Below, piece after piece: positions 1 to 11,149 of a DNA stretch of 64,000 nucleotides. Where the stretch lies: positions 10,507,747-10,571,746 of the forward strand of contig JAPTYO010000011.1 of the NCBI GenBank assembly GCA_036873135.1. The letters run 5' to 3'. The position numbers and the translations under genes are program-made. How positions within the stretch are numbered: the stretch's first letter is position 1; each line of letters starts with the position of its first letter. The notes under the pieces were generated by a model that saw nothing but the letters and a program-made list of their open reading frames with translations, was not told where the DNA came from and did not search any database. This DNA comes from Clarkia xantiana subsp. parviflora (Eukaryota > Streptophyta > Magnoliopsida > Myrtales > Onagraceae).

Positions 1-351
1 TATCAAGCCCTTTTGCTCTTATTTTCATAACGCATCTACTTGTTGAAAAGTCCACACTCTCATATAAAGTGGCATCTTTGTAAAAATCGCATGAACCTAA
101 TGAAGTTGTTCTATCTTCGTAGGAACATCACTATTCTATATACGTTACTTGGAAGCAAAGCAAAGTAACTACAACAACTATTATCTACACCAACACGGAG
201 TTTATTTCTCCATTCATAACATTGGCATCTATCTCAAAAAGGTGCCGACAACACAAAGCCATTGCGCTATTTACACAGTCAACTTATATGACGCAATGAC
301 AACTTGCAGATTATCTACAAAAAAAAAAGGGACTTATAAAAATTCTCTACT

Positions 352-490
352 CAAAATGACGACTATTCCAAAGGCGTCAACGACAAGCAATATCTTGGAA
401 AAACACCAAGGTCTACTATCAAAATGACGACTATTCCAAAGGCGTCAAATACAAGCAATATCTTGGATAAACACCAAGATTTACTATCAA
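352..490. repeat. Two direct copies of a ~68-bp unit
   Basis: The motif gacgactattccaaaggcg recurs about 68 bp apart, followed in both copies by caagcaatatcttgga and acaccaag. The copies differ at a few bases. They belong to the tandem-repeat-rich 3' region of the Tat-like element. Confidence 0.85.
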
Positions 491-644
491 AAGTAGCATG
501 TTGAGGTATCCTCTTTGTAAAGACAAACCCCATGTTTACTTCTAAAAAATGGCATGCTGTGACATCTCTTGTTAGAGGCAAATCCTCATGTTCATAGCCA
601 TTCACTGGATTCAGAACAGGATGGGCAAATACAATACGAGACTG

Positions 645-1095
645 ATCACCCCATAAGTGGCGGAAGTTCTCTTGTTAGACAACAATCCCATACTATGAAT
701 TTCCTGTTTAGGGTTTACTCTTTATGGCGAATGTCCTCTTGTTAGACGACAATCCCATACTATGAATTCCTGTTTAGGGTTCACTCTATACGGCGAACGT
801 CCTCTTGTTAGACGACAATCCCATACTATGAATTCCTGTTTAGGGTTCACTCTTTATGGCGAATGTCCTCTTGTTAGACGACAATCCCATACTATGAATT
901 CCTGTTTAGGGTTCACTCTTTATGGCGAATGTCCTCTTGTTAGACGACAATCCCATACTATGAATTCCTGTTTAGGGTTCACTTTATACGGCGAACGTCC
1001 TCTTGTTAGATGACAATCCCGTACTATGAATTCCTGTTCAAGGGTTCACACTTTACGGCAAAAGTCCTCTTGTTAGATGACAATTTCGTACTACA
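645..1095. repeat. 66-bp tandem array, about six and a half copies
   Basis: The words cctcttgttagacgacaatc and actatgaattcctgtttagg alternate every 66 bp. Because 66 is a multiple of three, the array is open in one frame and translates as a repeated 22-residue block, but nothing suggests that it is coding. Copies at both ends are more diverged than those in the centre, as expected for unequal crossing-over. Such arrays are typical of the 3' untranslated region of Tat/Ogre retrotransposons. Confidence 0.92.
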
Positions 1096-1097
1096 GA

Positions 1098-1212
1098 TTT
1101 TCAAACCGTGTTGCATGATTCCTGGACGCAGAAATCATGCATCACAATACATATTTTCAAAAGTGTTACGTGGTCGCTGGACGCAGAAATCACGTATCAC
1201 AAATATTTTTTC
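1098..1212. repeat. Two ~56-bp direct repeats
   Basis: The motif ggacgcagaaatca occurs twice, each time after ttttcaaa and a short spacer and before a tatcaca/catcaca word. The pair lies immediately right of the 66-bp array. Confidence 0.8.
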
Positions 1213-1952
1213 AAAAACCAAAATGTTTTTACGTATGCTTCCCCAACGCGGGTTGATACACGCTGGCAGGTGCGCACCCTGTTTAAAACTCATAAAATTT
1301 ACAAGTCGAGTCTTGTACAACGTCACCTTAGAGTGGAACTAAGAGACGGTATAAACTAGTATCTTGCTTAGCCAAGATAACACCTTTCAAATATACTACT
1401 TGTTAAGAAAAGTCGCTATACGCGAAATACTTGACAGGTTACAACATATATAGCGGCAAGCTATTCAGGAAAGAAGGATAACATGAATAATGCATCATGC
1501 AAGCACTCTTGAGTACATCTCAAGTCATCAATCAAGAAGTGGCTACTACGTTACTAGTCATCCACATTCAACAAACACAGTAAGTGATAACGGTATGAAA
1601 TATTACTAACAAGTTATCATGCAAACTGCTATGCATAAAGCAGGTTCAAACGACGTAGTTCAAAGCGAACAAGTCACAAGAAACAATCAAGGAACAACTC
1701 CAACAATGTTCCAAACACAAAAGCCAGAAGCAAAGTGGAAAAGAGCCCAACATGCTCAAGATAAACATCAACGTGCAGCTCAAATAGCGGCACCACCTGC
1801 AGATGACTCGGGGGCAACCTCTATAAACTCAGGAGAAGTAACAACGACATTTACACCTCCGCTGTCATCAACCAACATCTCATAGTTGGGAAGTCCACGC
1901 TCCAAAAGTCTTAACGCCGCAATATGAGAAAGGGCATAACTCGCATAAGGCC

Positions 1953-3235
1953 CTAACTCGCCAAAGGGAACTCAGGGTCAAGATCCTTCACCCGAGTGAA
2001 GTAATCTTCGGAACGCTCACTCATCAACTGGTTCACTTTCTCCTCAACAACAGCTTCGAATTCAGAAGTACCCATGTACTTGGTAAAACCCGCCTGTACA
2101 CCTTTCTCCCGACTCTCCTTACCGAGAGCAAGTAATTCCGCTCCCTGCGCATGAAGATCGTCTGTGACCTTCTTCTCAAGTGCAATCATCTCAGATTCAA
2201 GCTTTGATAAGCGAATATGGCGCGCCTTATAACGGCCCTCAGAAGCAGTGACCTTCGAACTCATCAAACGAGCCTCCTCATTGGTTCGTGACAACTCTTG
2301 ATAAAGAGCATCACACTTGTCCATAGCAGCCTGCTTCGCGCTTACCAGCTCCATAACAAAATACGACATGTTCACCATGTCGGCAACAACCTTCACACAT
2401 CATTGCGATAACGCAAACATAAATCGCAAAAACAGCAAACTTGGCAAAAAGAAACAAGACACTTACGGGAGCAAACCGGGACAAGGCGCTCTGCGCATAA
2501 GCCTCGGCCTCCTCATTAGTCGATGGACAAGAATGCCTATCACCCGGGGGAACACATCTGTGCAATACGCGAACTCCAACCTCTGGAGTACGAAGAGAAG
2601 ACTTCTTGGGAAAATAGACTCCACCATTACCAAAAGGTGCCCAAGTGTCCCCAATAATATCCAATCCAACTGGGCAGACCAGATGGTCACGCCTAAGAGG
2701 AGGAACCGCTACAACAAAGAAGGAAAGCGGTTAACAACAAATAACAAAACCACGGCATATACTCATCAAAAGTATACTAACAGAGTCCGCGGACTTCCAC
2801 AAGTCGGTTTCCCGACTGGGGGGCAGATGGCGCTACATTGCGACTCGCAACTTCCTTGCCTTTATTACAATGAGTTGAAGTAGCCGCATTTGGCTTCAAG
2901 CGCTTGGGATCAGTAGGGCCACGCGCCACTATGTCAGTCCGCTTGGAAGAAACGCGAGAGTCAGACACTGGGGGAGTATCCCCGGTCACATGAGTAGAAG
3001 ACCCTTTGCTAGGACCACGCCCCGAATTGGCAGGAGTGATGGGGGCAGGGGCCGCCAAAGCCTGATCGGCGCGGGAAGCAACATGCGAAGCCGCTGCATG
3101 GAGAGACGAACTCTTTCCTGCAAACCAACCTGCAATACGAGTTCCATGAAAGACATAGAGCCGATTAATAGGCTATCCATCATGAGTACCAAGATGCTCA
3201 AAAATTTGCAAAGTAAGTATGAAGGACTTACTCAT
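1953..3235 (-). CDS. Antisense extra ORF of a Tat-like retrotransposon, predicted four exons, 343 aa
   Basis: Four minus-strand blocks join in phase through GT-AG introns. Exon 1 is ATG plus one base (3235-3232). Exons 2, 3 and 4 are 3129-2782, 2708-2467 and 2390-1953. Introns are 3231-3130 (GTAAGT...TTGCAG), 2781-2709 (GTTAGT...TTGTAG) and 2466-2391 (GTAAGT...TGAAG). The coding sum is 1032 nt, exactly 344 codons, with no internal stop. Exon 2 is Ser/Pro/Lys-rich and disordered-looking. Exon 4 is a long Glu/Lys/Ala coiled coil ending in KDLDPEFPLAS. It sits opposite to the LTRs, between the expected pol and the 3' LTR, where Tat-lineage elements carry antisense extra ORFs of unknown function. 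No catalytic motif is visible. The tiny first exon is the weakest part: longer upstream exons are possible. Confidence 0.6.
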
Positions 3236-3339
3236 AGCGGCAATTCGATCAAAAAGAAAGGAGTTCCACAAGAGGTTACTACGACTCCACAATCTGCAAG
3301 AGCCAAACAAGAAGTCTACACGTCAAAGTCATGCGATCA

Positions 3340-3475
3340 TAAAAGCGCCAATGCACATAACGGCACGCGCATAGCAAAGTCAACGCGCATACCAAAATTC
3401 AATGCGCATAGCAAAAGTCAACGCGCATAACAAAGTCAAGGCACATAGCAAAATTGATACGTGCAACAAAAGTGG
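3340..3475. repeat. Short tandem repeats of ~20 bp (GCGCATAGCAAAGTCAA type)
   Basis: About six degenerate copies of a word built on cgcgcatagcaaagtcaa follow one another. They lie just upstream (minus strand) of the predicted start of the antisense gene, where its leader or promoter would be. No function can be read from this. Confidence 0.75.
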
Positions 3476-5004
3476 CCAACGTCCCAAGAAGCTATCATGC
3501 AAGCGGTGCGACTAACATAACGAACCGCGAAGAGCAAACCCGACAGCACTTAGGAAAAATATTTTTCTAAGGCATCAGGACAACAAACGACTACTCCCAA
3601 AGACGTTTGGCAACTTCCGACAACCAACAAACCCGTTAAGGGAAAAACTACACGTACCGACCAAAAGACCTTTACGCGAAGGCATGGGGGCAATATGTCC
3701 AATGGGGGAATTTTACCACAACTATCCACGGAGGTAAAAAATCGTCTAAGGCATGAACTAACGGCGATAGCAACGACAACCAACCAGCAATTATTCAACA
3801 TACAAACACCAATGAGCAACTCTATGCAACAACAACGACAAATAGTTCAAAGGAACAACAATACGGCAACATCTAAAAATCAAGACGAAGCTGTCCTGTA
3901 AAATCGAGTTTTCAGACTACCTCAAAATGTGACAAAAAGTATCACAATGGACTCTACTCGTTGAGACGATTTCAGAAAGGTAAGGACCGCGGTGAACGGA
4001 GCACGGGAAGGCGGCGCGTGGGTTACACGCGCCGGCAGGGCAATACTCACGCGACGGCGCGTGAGGGCGCGTCCGGCGTCGTCTGGCAATTCCGAAGGCG
4101 GCGCTGGAATCCTCGCGATGATCTGAGTCGATTGGTGGTGTCAATTTCTGAAAACAAGTCAAGGATCAAACACGTAACTTTCGGGATGCACCTAAAGTTT
4201 ACGACGGTGAAGAAACTTTGAACAAACAAATGGTTTCTAGAAATGGTGGAGCAATTACCTGAAAAGAAGAAGGAAGAATGAATTCCCAAAGAACTGGAAG
4301 AATGATTGGGGATTAGTGTAATCACAAATCCCAAAAGATTCCTTGGTGATAAGGATTAAAGGAGTAATTCATCTACACCCACGCCTAAGTGCTTACGGTA
4401 TACTCCACCCTCTTCTAAGTATTTACTTCTACATACATGATTGTTTTGGTATTACGCGTATCAAATTCATCATTTTACATGCATGTTTTCATATCGCATG
4501 ATTCATGATTTAATAATTGCTAAGTCGTTTTAGAGTATACGGATTATATTTCTAACATCACGTAATTACGTTCTTGCCATGGCCGTTACTTGTGCATGCA
4601 CGTTGATAAAAGCATGTCCGCATGACATATTACTAATTGCTTATATCCCTAGCGGTAATCATGTTTACACGTTACATATGCGCATTCTCTATTGCACTAA
4701 CCGTGATGACAGGAAATAAAGTCACTCGGTCGGAGAATCAAAGGACAGACGAAATCAAGACTTCTACGTCCAACCAACAATCAAAACCGAGAGGTTAGCA
4801 TCAAGCTCAAATTGGACGCGTATCTTAACTTAAAATAGAGTCAAGAAAGGTTTTAAACCGTTACTTGACTCGGGGGCAAGTGATGGATATGTGTCCAATT
4901 CGGGTTCGTATTTATGTTTCGGGCCCGTTAAACACGTCAAAAACACATCACGGTTCGAAAAATGTCTCCCGAGGGTCAAAACGGTCCGGAAGCGCGTTAC
5001 GCGC

Positions 5005-5190
5005 GTCCGGACCGGACCTCCGGATTGCATTGCAACCTGGACGTCCGAGTTGCAAACAACCCGGACGTCCGGATTGCAATGCAATCCGGAGGTCCGGGTT
5101 CCGGATCGCTTGCAATCCAGAGGTCCGGGTTCCGGATCGCTTGCAATCCGGAGGTCCGAGTTGCGCGGCAAGCCGGACCTCGAATTACCC
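5005..5190. repeat. Tandem ccggaggtccgggttccgga motifs in the U3 of LTR 1
   Basis: Variants of gcaatccggaggtccgggtt recur about every 30 bp, mixed with ggacgtccg palindromic words. Shorter relatives (gtccggattgt) occur in the U3 of LTR 2 at 6390-6480. Clustered CpG-rich palindromes upstream of a TATA box could serve transcription or methylation, but that is speculation. Confidence 0.75.
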
Positions 5191-5639
5191 AAATTCGACG
5201 AGGTCCGGATTGCACTACGGGTATTACGCGATTACCGTTTACGCGATTATCGTTACGTGTAGAGAAGTCGAGTTCGCGCATTGCCAATATTGGTGACGGT
5301 TACCGCTTGCTTTTGAACCGTCATCAAACCGCTTTAAAACCGGGTCCGGTCCCAAGGAAGCCTATAAATAGGAGGCCTTGGCCACCCATTTTCACACATC
5401 CTCTCATTTGCCCAACTTTGGCACTTTGAGCTCTGACTTCTCTCTAGAAATATTTTCTCTCTCTAAGATTACCTTTTTAGCCCCAATCGTGACTTATGCA
5501 TCGGAGAGGTCTCCACTAGCACCACCCCCCCCCCCCCTTGCTAGTACTGGCCCTTTATGCAGGAAACGGGTCCCAAAGCTAAGGCGAGGAAGAGAAATAG
5601 GAGTAAGATGTGCCCATGCGCTCAGATTTGTACACAGAC

Positions 5640-5765
5640 CGCCATTTCCTGAGACACAACCGTTTCCCGAGACAAAGACGCCTCCTGAGACACAACCGTT
5701 TCCCGAGACTCAGACACCTCCTGAGACACAACCGTTTTCCGAGACACCAACCTTTTCCGAGTCTC
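5640..5765. repeat. 18/36-bp tandem repeats (gagacacaaccgtttcc)
   Basis: Five or six copies of gagacacaaccgtttcc or gagac-cctcctgagac alternate downstream of the C run, in the U5 part of LTR 1. LTR 2 and LTR 3 lack the array, so it expanded in this copy. Confidence 0.8.
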
Positions 5766-5930
5766 AGCGATAAAACCGAACACTCGTCATCGGCACAAGG
5801 CAAAAACCTCTTCCAGACAAAGGGTGACAGCCCAGAAACCCGCTCAACCACTCAGACAGACGCGTCCATACGACCCAGTTCATCCAGGACGCAACACATA
5901 CAAATGATCATATCTACATGTTTATTATCA

Positions 5931-6247
5931 TGACATTGTACGTCACGCGTCTATGCACGTGCATACGTATACTATGGCTATACACACGTTAGTGTTCACG
6001 TCCCTATTGCATACATAGTCCTATATCATTACATATATACATGCCATATATGTACACTTGCTGCGCTGACCATGTCAACATCTATAGTCACCCTTATTAA
6101 ATGAAAGGCGGGACACACGACATTGAGGCCCACGCGCCCGCGGACAGTAATTCCATACCAAGGTAATACCCGAACTTAAATCGAACGTATACTCTATCGA
6201 AAATAGAGTCAAGCAAGGGTCACGCCATTACTTGACTCGGCGGCAAA
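5931..6247 (+). mobile_element. Second copy of the Tat-like 3' leader, ending in a PPT
   Basis: The words aaaatagagtcaag, cattacttgactcgg and ggcaaatgatgg repeat the layout just upstream of LTR 1 (4840-4885). This is therefore the 3' terminal stub of a second related element, feeding into LTR 2. The rest of its body is missing. Confidence 0.6.
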
Positions 6248-6905
6248 TGATGGGTATACGTCTGATTTGGGTTCGTTTTATAATTATTCGGACTTCGCCT
6301 ACACGTCAAACCCACTAAACTGTCCCAAAATAATCACCCGCGAGTCTAAAGTGGCCCGGGGTACGCGCGTGCGTACCCCGAGCATAGGACTCGTCCGGAT
6401 TGTTGAGACAATCCGGACTCCGGTCCGGATTGTCTACAATCCGGGGGTCGAGATTGTCAAACAATCCCGACCTCCGGATTACGTCTAGAATGCGCGTGAC
6501 TCCTGTATATGCGCGTACGGCACGTGTCGGACTCTCCGACGTCAACTTCTTACTCGTCCACGTCTGGTTCACTTTCTCACGATTAAACCGACATTGGAAG
6601 GCTCAAAACCCGGTATGATTTCAAGGTTTCCTATAAATAGGGGCCTTGATCATTCATTTCACAACTAAGTTGACACTGAAGCTCTGACCTCTCTCTAAAC
6701 TTTCTCTCTCTACAATTCTAATTTAAGCTTCGGAGAGGGCTCATCGCACTCCACCCCCCCCCCTCTGCCTGGTGTGCGATACTGCCCCTTGTGCTGGTGT
6801 CTGAAGACGCACGTATCCCGACACGTGCGAATACCCGCTACCTCGATGACCTGAAGCGCATTCACCAGGACCCGACTCTCCATCAAAGGAAGAACGTAGT
6901 GAAGC
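6248..6905 (+). mobile_element. LTR of a second Tat-like copy (LTR 2)
   Basis: It opens TGATGGGTATACG directly after ggcggcaaa. It has a TATA box (tataaata, 6632-6639), the gcttcggagagg word and a C run (about 6750-6764), in the same order as LTR 1. It is shorter and lacks the 36-bp array. The right boundary is estimated. Confidence 0.6.
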
Positions 6906-8050
6906 GAAAAATTTCAACTGGACACTTAATTTGATCTCAGTTATAATTTCAGTTGAATGTCCAATTAAGCGTCCAATTGAACGTATTTCGTCGCAGTCCT
7001 TTCAATTTCTTACTGAATCCATCCTTAGCACACATCAAATAGACCTTATGTGGCTAAGACTTGCTTCATTCCGTCCAATTTGAAGAAAATTATTACATAT
7101 GTAGTAGTTTGATCAATAATTGAAGGTTCAGCTAACAATTTTTTTTAAAAAAAAGTTTGAATATCAATTTGTACATTAGTCAAAGTTCAAGTGTCGATTT
7201 GGTTGATTACCCTTTAAAAAATACATACAATTAATTTAGAAATGGTTTTATTTCTTTTTCCATTTTGTATTAGCTATTCAATCATGATTAATTTTTATTG
7301 GCCAAAAAAATTCCATGATTCATTTTTGTATCATTCTATGTTTTGCTTCAGATTTATTTCTTATGATTTTAAAATTTTATATTTTAATTTTCACATTTTT
7401 TTGTGAATTAAAATTTACAATCATATTTATCATTTTATATTTTTTTCGATGTACATTCTCATCATTTACCTTAAATAATATTTTTCATTTCCAATTTTTT
7501 CATATAATTTTTAAAAGTTTTATATTTATTACATTTAATCTACTTAATTTTCCATTTTCAAGGCTTTATATTATTTTAAATTCATTTGTAACATAATTTA
7601 GACTTTAGAATACAAAGTAGAACATAAAGATGATTTAAAAATTATTTTTAAGGTGAGGTGGATGTCATGCAGGGATAGAGAACCCCAAAAGAAACCTAAT
7701 TTAAGAAATAATATCTAACTCAAAAGACTAACCTAATTAGTTAAAGTAATTCATTTTTATATATTACATAAAAATTAATCAACGTGTTAGGGTGAGGAAA
7801 ATTTTCATGAACTAAGACGATCTAAGACCGTTAAGAACCATTTGTATCAGACCTTTTCATTTCGGTCTCCGGATCGTTCCAAGAACGATAAGACCGTTTT
7901 AAATGTACTCAGACTTTTTAGTCTTAATTTTGGTCTGGACTAGTAAGTTCTGAGCTGAAGTGGATCTTTGCAATCTGAAAACTTCTTTTAGGACCCTTTT
8001 TTTAGTTGTCTTTGTTTCTTTTGTCCCTTGTTGCGATTATTTTATTTTCG
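6906..8050. other. AT-rich intergenic stretch without recognised genes
   Basis: No coding motif was recognised. A short inverted repeat pairs tggacacttaatt (about 6917) with aattaagcgtcca (about 6965), leaving a hairpin of about 70 bp. A Phe/Ile-rich open frame at 7315-7596 is a product of AT-rich sequence. 7800-8000 contains several aagaccgtt/gatcgttcc words but no clear element boundary. Confidence 0.5.
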
Positions 8051-8054
8051 ATTT

Positions 8055-8150
8055 GGTTCAGTTTGTTATTGTTGTGGACCAACTTCCTTCATTTTATAAG
8101 TTGAGGGTTAAAGCATGATTCACTCAGGGTTTCCCTAATATTTAAGGGGA
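8055..8150 (+). pseudogene. 3' tip of copia pol plus PPT, upstream of the 5' LTR
   Basis: This block matches 20145-20243, the end of the RNase H frame and the polypurine tract of the same copia family. Both share ttgttattgttgtggaccaa and tttaaggggga. It sits immediately left of an LTR, so the LTR at 8151 is both the 3' LTR of a truncated upstream copy and the 5' LTR of the downstream copy. Confidence 0.8.
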
Positions 8151-8232
8151 TGATTTGCCACATGAAGGAGTCAGATCATATAGACATGCCATTGCCATAT
8201 CTCTCCTTCTAGGGTTTTCTTTTTCATTGTCA
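8151..8232 (+). repeat. 5' LTR of the copia element (82 bp)
   Basis: It starts TGATTTGCCACATGAAGG after the polypurine tract and ends CATTGTCA, two bases before the primer-binding site. It matches 20244-20327 at most positions. No TATA box is obvious within it. Confidence 0.75.
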
Positions 8233-8234
8233 AA

Positions 8235-8252
8235 TGGTATCAGAACATAGAG
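8235..8252 (+). promoter_or_regulatory. Primer-binding site complementary to initiator tRNA-Met
   Basis: The word tggtatcagaacatag differs from the usual plant copia site tggtatcagagc by one base in the first twelve. It lies two bases after the LTR end. Confidence 0.8.
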
Positions 8253-8603
8253 AAACCAATTATTATTTGAGTTGACCATCCAGTTAGCTTTTGCAATCTC
8301 TTATGTGTCCAGTTCCTTGCTTGAAGCTTCAACTGAAGCTTAATCTTCAGGCTTTGCCTGACGTTTCATCTCATTGCATTCGATTTTGGTGATTCACTAG
8401 TTCTTCGTCTTCGATCGTTATTTTTCTTGCCAACGGTTGAGAAATATTGGCCTTCTCCGAAGCGACGCTCTAGTTCCGGACGCAATCACTTCAGTTCATT
8501 TGTGACGCTTCATCTCCAAGCACAACGCTTAAACTTCAGGATTTGTATGTCATCAATCTCTATTGATCGGTGATTATTTGATCTTCTTCGGTTGGATTCT
8601 TGA

Positions 8604-9440
8604 AGCATAGCTGAGGAAAAGAAGACTACAGACGGCACAAAAACTTATTTGGTTCCTGATGCAATCGTAGATTACCAGATTCTCAATCTTTCATCTGAGG
8701 TGCATTCGTTCCATCCATTGTATTTGCATTCAACTGAGAACCATGGCCAATGCGTAGTCTTTGTTAAACTGTATGGTTCCGAAAATTACACATGGATTCG
8801 CACTCTTTAAATTTTTCTGTTAGGAAAGAACAAATTGGTATTTATAACTGGTTCTTGTAAGCGCGAGTCATTTGAGGTCAAACTGCAACACCTTTGGGAT
8901 AGGTGCGACGCAGTTGTTTCTAGCTGGTTGATGAACTCTGTCTCCAGTGATATTTCTGATGGAATCATGTATTCAGAGAGTGTGTATTTGGCATGGATGG
9001 AACTTCAAGAGAGCTTTAATAAGATCAATGTCTCTAGGATCTATCAACTGCATAGGGAAATTATTTCTGCTAAATAATGTCATGATTTTGTTACTGTTTT
9101 TTTTTCTTTCACTAAACTAGAAAATTTATGGACTGAATATGATACAATTTGTGTTCTCTCACATATTGATGGCACACATTTTAGAAAACATTTAGAGCAC
9201 AAAACATCAATATTCTTTTTCGGTTCCTCATGGACCTCAACGAGACCTACTCAAATGTGAGAAACAATATTCTCCTTTGGACTCCCATCATATCTTTAAA
9301 CAAAGCTTACAATATGTTTTGCCAAGAGGAGAGTCAAAAGGATGTGCTTGCTTCAATTTATTCTGAAATCACTCATGTTAGTGCAAATGTCTCTGCTGCT
9401 CATATTTTTCTCATGATGACCATGACTGTTGGATTTTAGA
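8604..9440 (+). pseudogene. copia gag pseudogene, copy 1
   Basis: The frame covers a gag of the Retrotran_gag/UBN2 type, with the conserved words LWDRCDAVVSSWLMNSVS and YQLHREI. The start codon is lost (ATA where copy 2 has ATG). The frame shifts and stops between 9070 and 9230. The protease motif LDTGAS follows at about 9430. Gag would form the particle shell; this copy cannot make it. Confidence 0.8.
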
Positions 9441-9936
9441 CACTGGGGCTAGTATTCATATGACGAATAATTTGAGTCGGCTGTAAAAAACTAAGCTTGT
9501 TTCTAGTTCAAAAGTTCATTTGCCAAATTTTTTTAGCTCTTATATCAATGCAATTGGAGACTTTATTATCTTTAATTAAAATATTTTACAGAATGTTCTT
9601 ATATTGACGATCCAGTTAGCTTCTGCAATCTCTTCTGTGTCCACTTCCTTGCTTGAAGCTTCAACTGAAGCTTAATCTTCAGGCTTCGCCTGACGTTTCA
9701 TCATTGCATTCGATTTTGGTGATTCACTCGTTCTTATTCTTCGATCGTTGTTTTTCTTGCCAACAATTGAGAAATATTGGCCTTGTCCGAAGCGACGCTC
9801 TAGTTCCAGACGCAATCGCTTCAGTTCATTTGTGACGCTTCATCTCCAAGCACAACGCTTCAACTTCAGGCTTTGTATGTCATCAATCTCTATTGATCGG
9901 TGATTATTTGATCTTCTTCGGTTGGATTCTTGAAGC

Positions 9937-10773
9937 ATGGCTTATGAAAAGAAGACTACAGACGGCACATAAACTTATTTGGTTCCTGATGCAATCGTAG
10001 ATTACCAGATTCTCAATCTTTCATCTGAGGTGCATTCGTTCCATCCATTGTATTTACATTCAACTGAGAACCATGGCCAATGCGTAGTCTTTGTTAAACT
10101 GTATGGTTCCGAAAATTACACCAAATGGATTCACACTCTTTAAATTTTTCTGTTAGGAAATAACAAATTGGTATTTATAACTGGTTCTTGCAAGCGCGAG
10201 TCATTTGAGGTCAAACTGCAACACCTTTGGGATAGGTGCGACGCAGTTGTTTCTAGCTGGTTGATGAACTCTGTCTCCAGTGATATTTCTGATGGAATCA
10301 TGTATTCAGAGAGTGTGTATTTGGCATGGATGGAACTTCAAGAGAGCTTTAATAAGATCAATGTCTCTAGGATCTATCAACTGCATAGGGAAATTGTTTC
10401 TGCTAGATAATGTCATGATTTTGTTACTGTTTTTTTTTTCTTTCACTTAACTAGAAAATTTATGGACTGAATATTATACAATTTGTGTTCTCTCACATAT
10501 TGATGGCACACCTTTTAGAAAAAATTTAGAGCACAAAACATCAATATGCTTTTTCAGTTCCTCATGGACCTCAACGAGACCTACTCAAATGTGAGAAACA
10601 ATCTTCTCCTTTGGGCTCCCATCATATCTTTAAACAAAGCTTACAGTATGTTTTGCCAAGAGGAGAGTCAAAATGATGTGCTTGCTTCAATTTATTCTGA
10701 AATCACTCACGTTAGTGCAAATGTCTCTGCTGCTCATATTTTTCTCATGATGACCATGATTGTTGGATTTTAG
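9937..10773 (+). pseudogene. copia gag pseudogene, copy 2
   Basis: This is a near-identical duplicate of the gag at 8604-9440. It retains an ATG at 9937 but has a TAA about twelve codons in (cggcacataaac) and later frame changes. The same LWDRC and YQLHREI words and the LDTGAS protease motif (about 10765) are present. Confidence 0.8.
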
Positions 10774-11149
10774 ACACTGGGGCTAGTATTCATATGACGA
10801 ATAATTTGAGTCGGCTGTAAAAAACTAAGCTTGTTTCTGGTTTAAAATTTCATTTGCCAAATTTTTTTAGCTCTTATATCAATGCAATTGGAGACTTTAT
10901 TATCTTTAATTCAAATATTTTACAAAATGTTCTTTATCTCCCAAACTTCAAAATATAATCTCATTTCAGTTTTCAAACTCACTAGAGATATGAACTATTC
11001 TACAACCTTCTTTCCCAATTTTGTATCCTACAGGACCTCTCAAATGGGAAGGTATTGAGGAGTGGTCTTGAGCAATCTGGACTCTACATTTTTCATCCAA
11101 TAACACTAGAAACAAGTATGTTGCTCTGACGTCTACCAACAATGATAAA

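Larger units (their letters stand above)
1..4867 (+). mobile_element. 3' part of a Tat/Ogre-like Ty3/gypsy element (non-coding, left edge outside the window)
   Basis: This stretch lies upstream of a polypurine tract (cgggggcaag, 4871-4880) that abuts a plus-strand LTR, so it should be the region between pol and the 3' LTR. No gag, protease, RT or integrase motif was found. It holds several tandem repeat blocks and an antisense spliced gene, both known features of Tat/Ogre-lineage elements. Positions 1380-1950 and 3480-4867 show no other structure that I can name; 3960-4090 is GC-rich. The lineage call is an inference from the LTR style and layout, not from a pol sequence. Confidence 0.6.
4881..5930 (+). 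mobile_element. LTR of the Tat-like element (LTR 1, 3' LTR)
   Basis: A polypurine tract ends at 4880 and the LTR opens with TGATGGATATG. A TATA box (tataaata, 5363-5370) is followed by a pyrimidine-rich leader, the word gcatcggagagg and a long C run (about 5524-5538). That arrangement recurs in the LTRs at 6248 and 11834 and is typical of Tat-lineage LTRs. U3 is GC-rich (4970-5190). The right end is not sharply defined; it probably lies near 5890-5930. Confidence 0.65.
8272..10936 (+). repeat. ~1.33-kb tandem duplication covering leader, gag and protease start
   Basis: 8272-9603 and 9604-10936 align over their whole length with a few percent difference. The left edges share ttga-catccagttagctt and the right edges share attttaca-aatgttctt. 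The duplication took place within one element, because LTR and pol are not included. It predates part of the decay, since the copies have different stops and indels. Confidence 0.92.

Noticed and set aside
762..1013. 83-codon repeat protein
   Set aside because: Result of the 66-bp array; not preceded by a promoter or followed by conserved sequence.
7315..7596. 93-codon hydrophobic open frame
   Set aside because: Phe/Ile-rich composition follows from the local AT content; no homologous motif.
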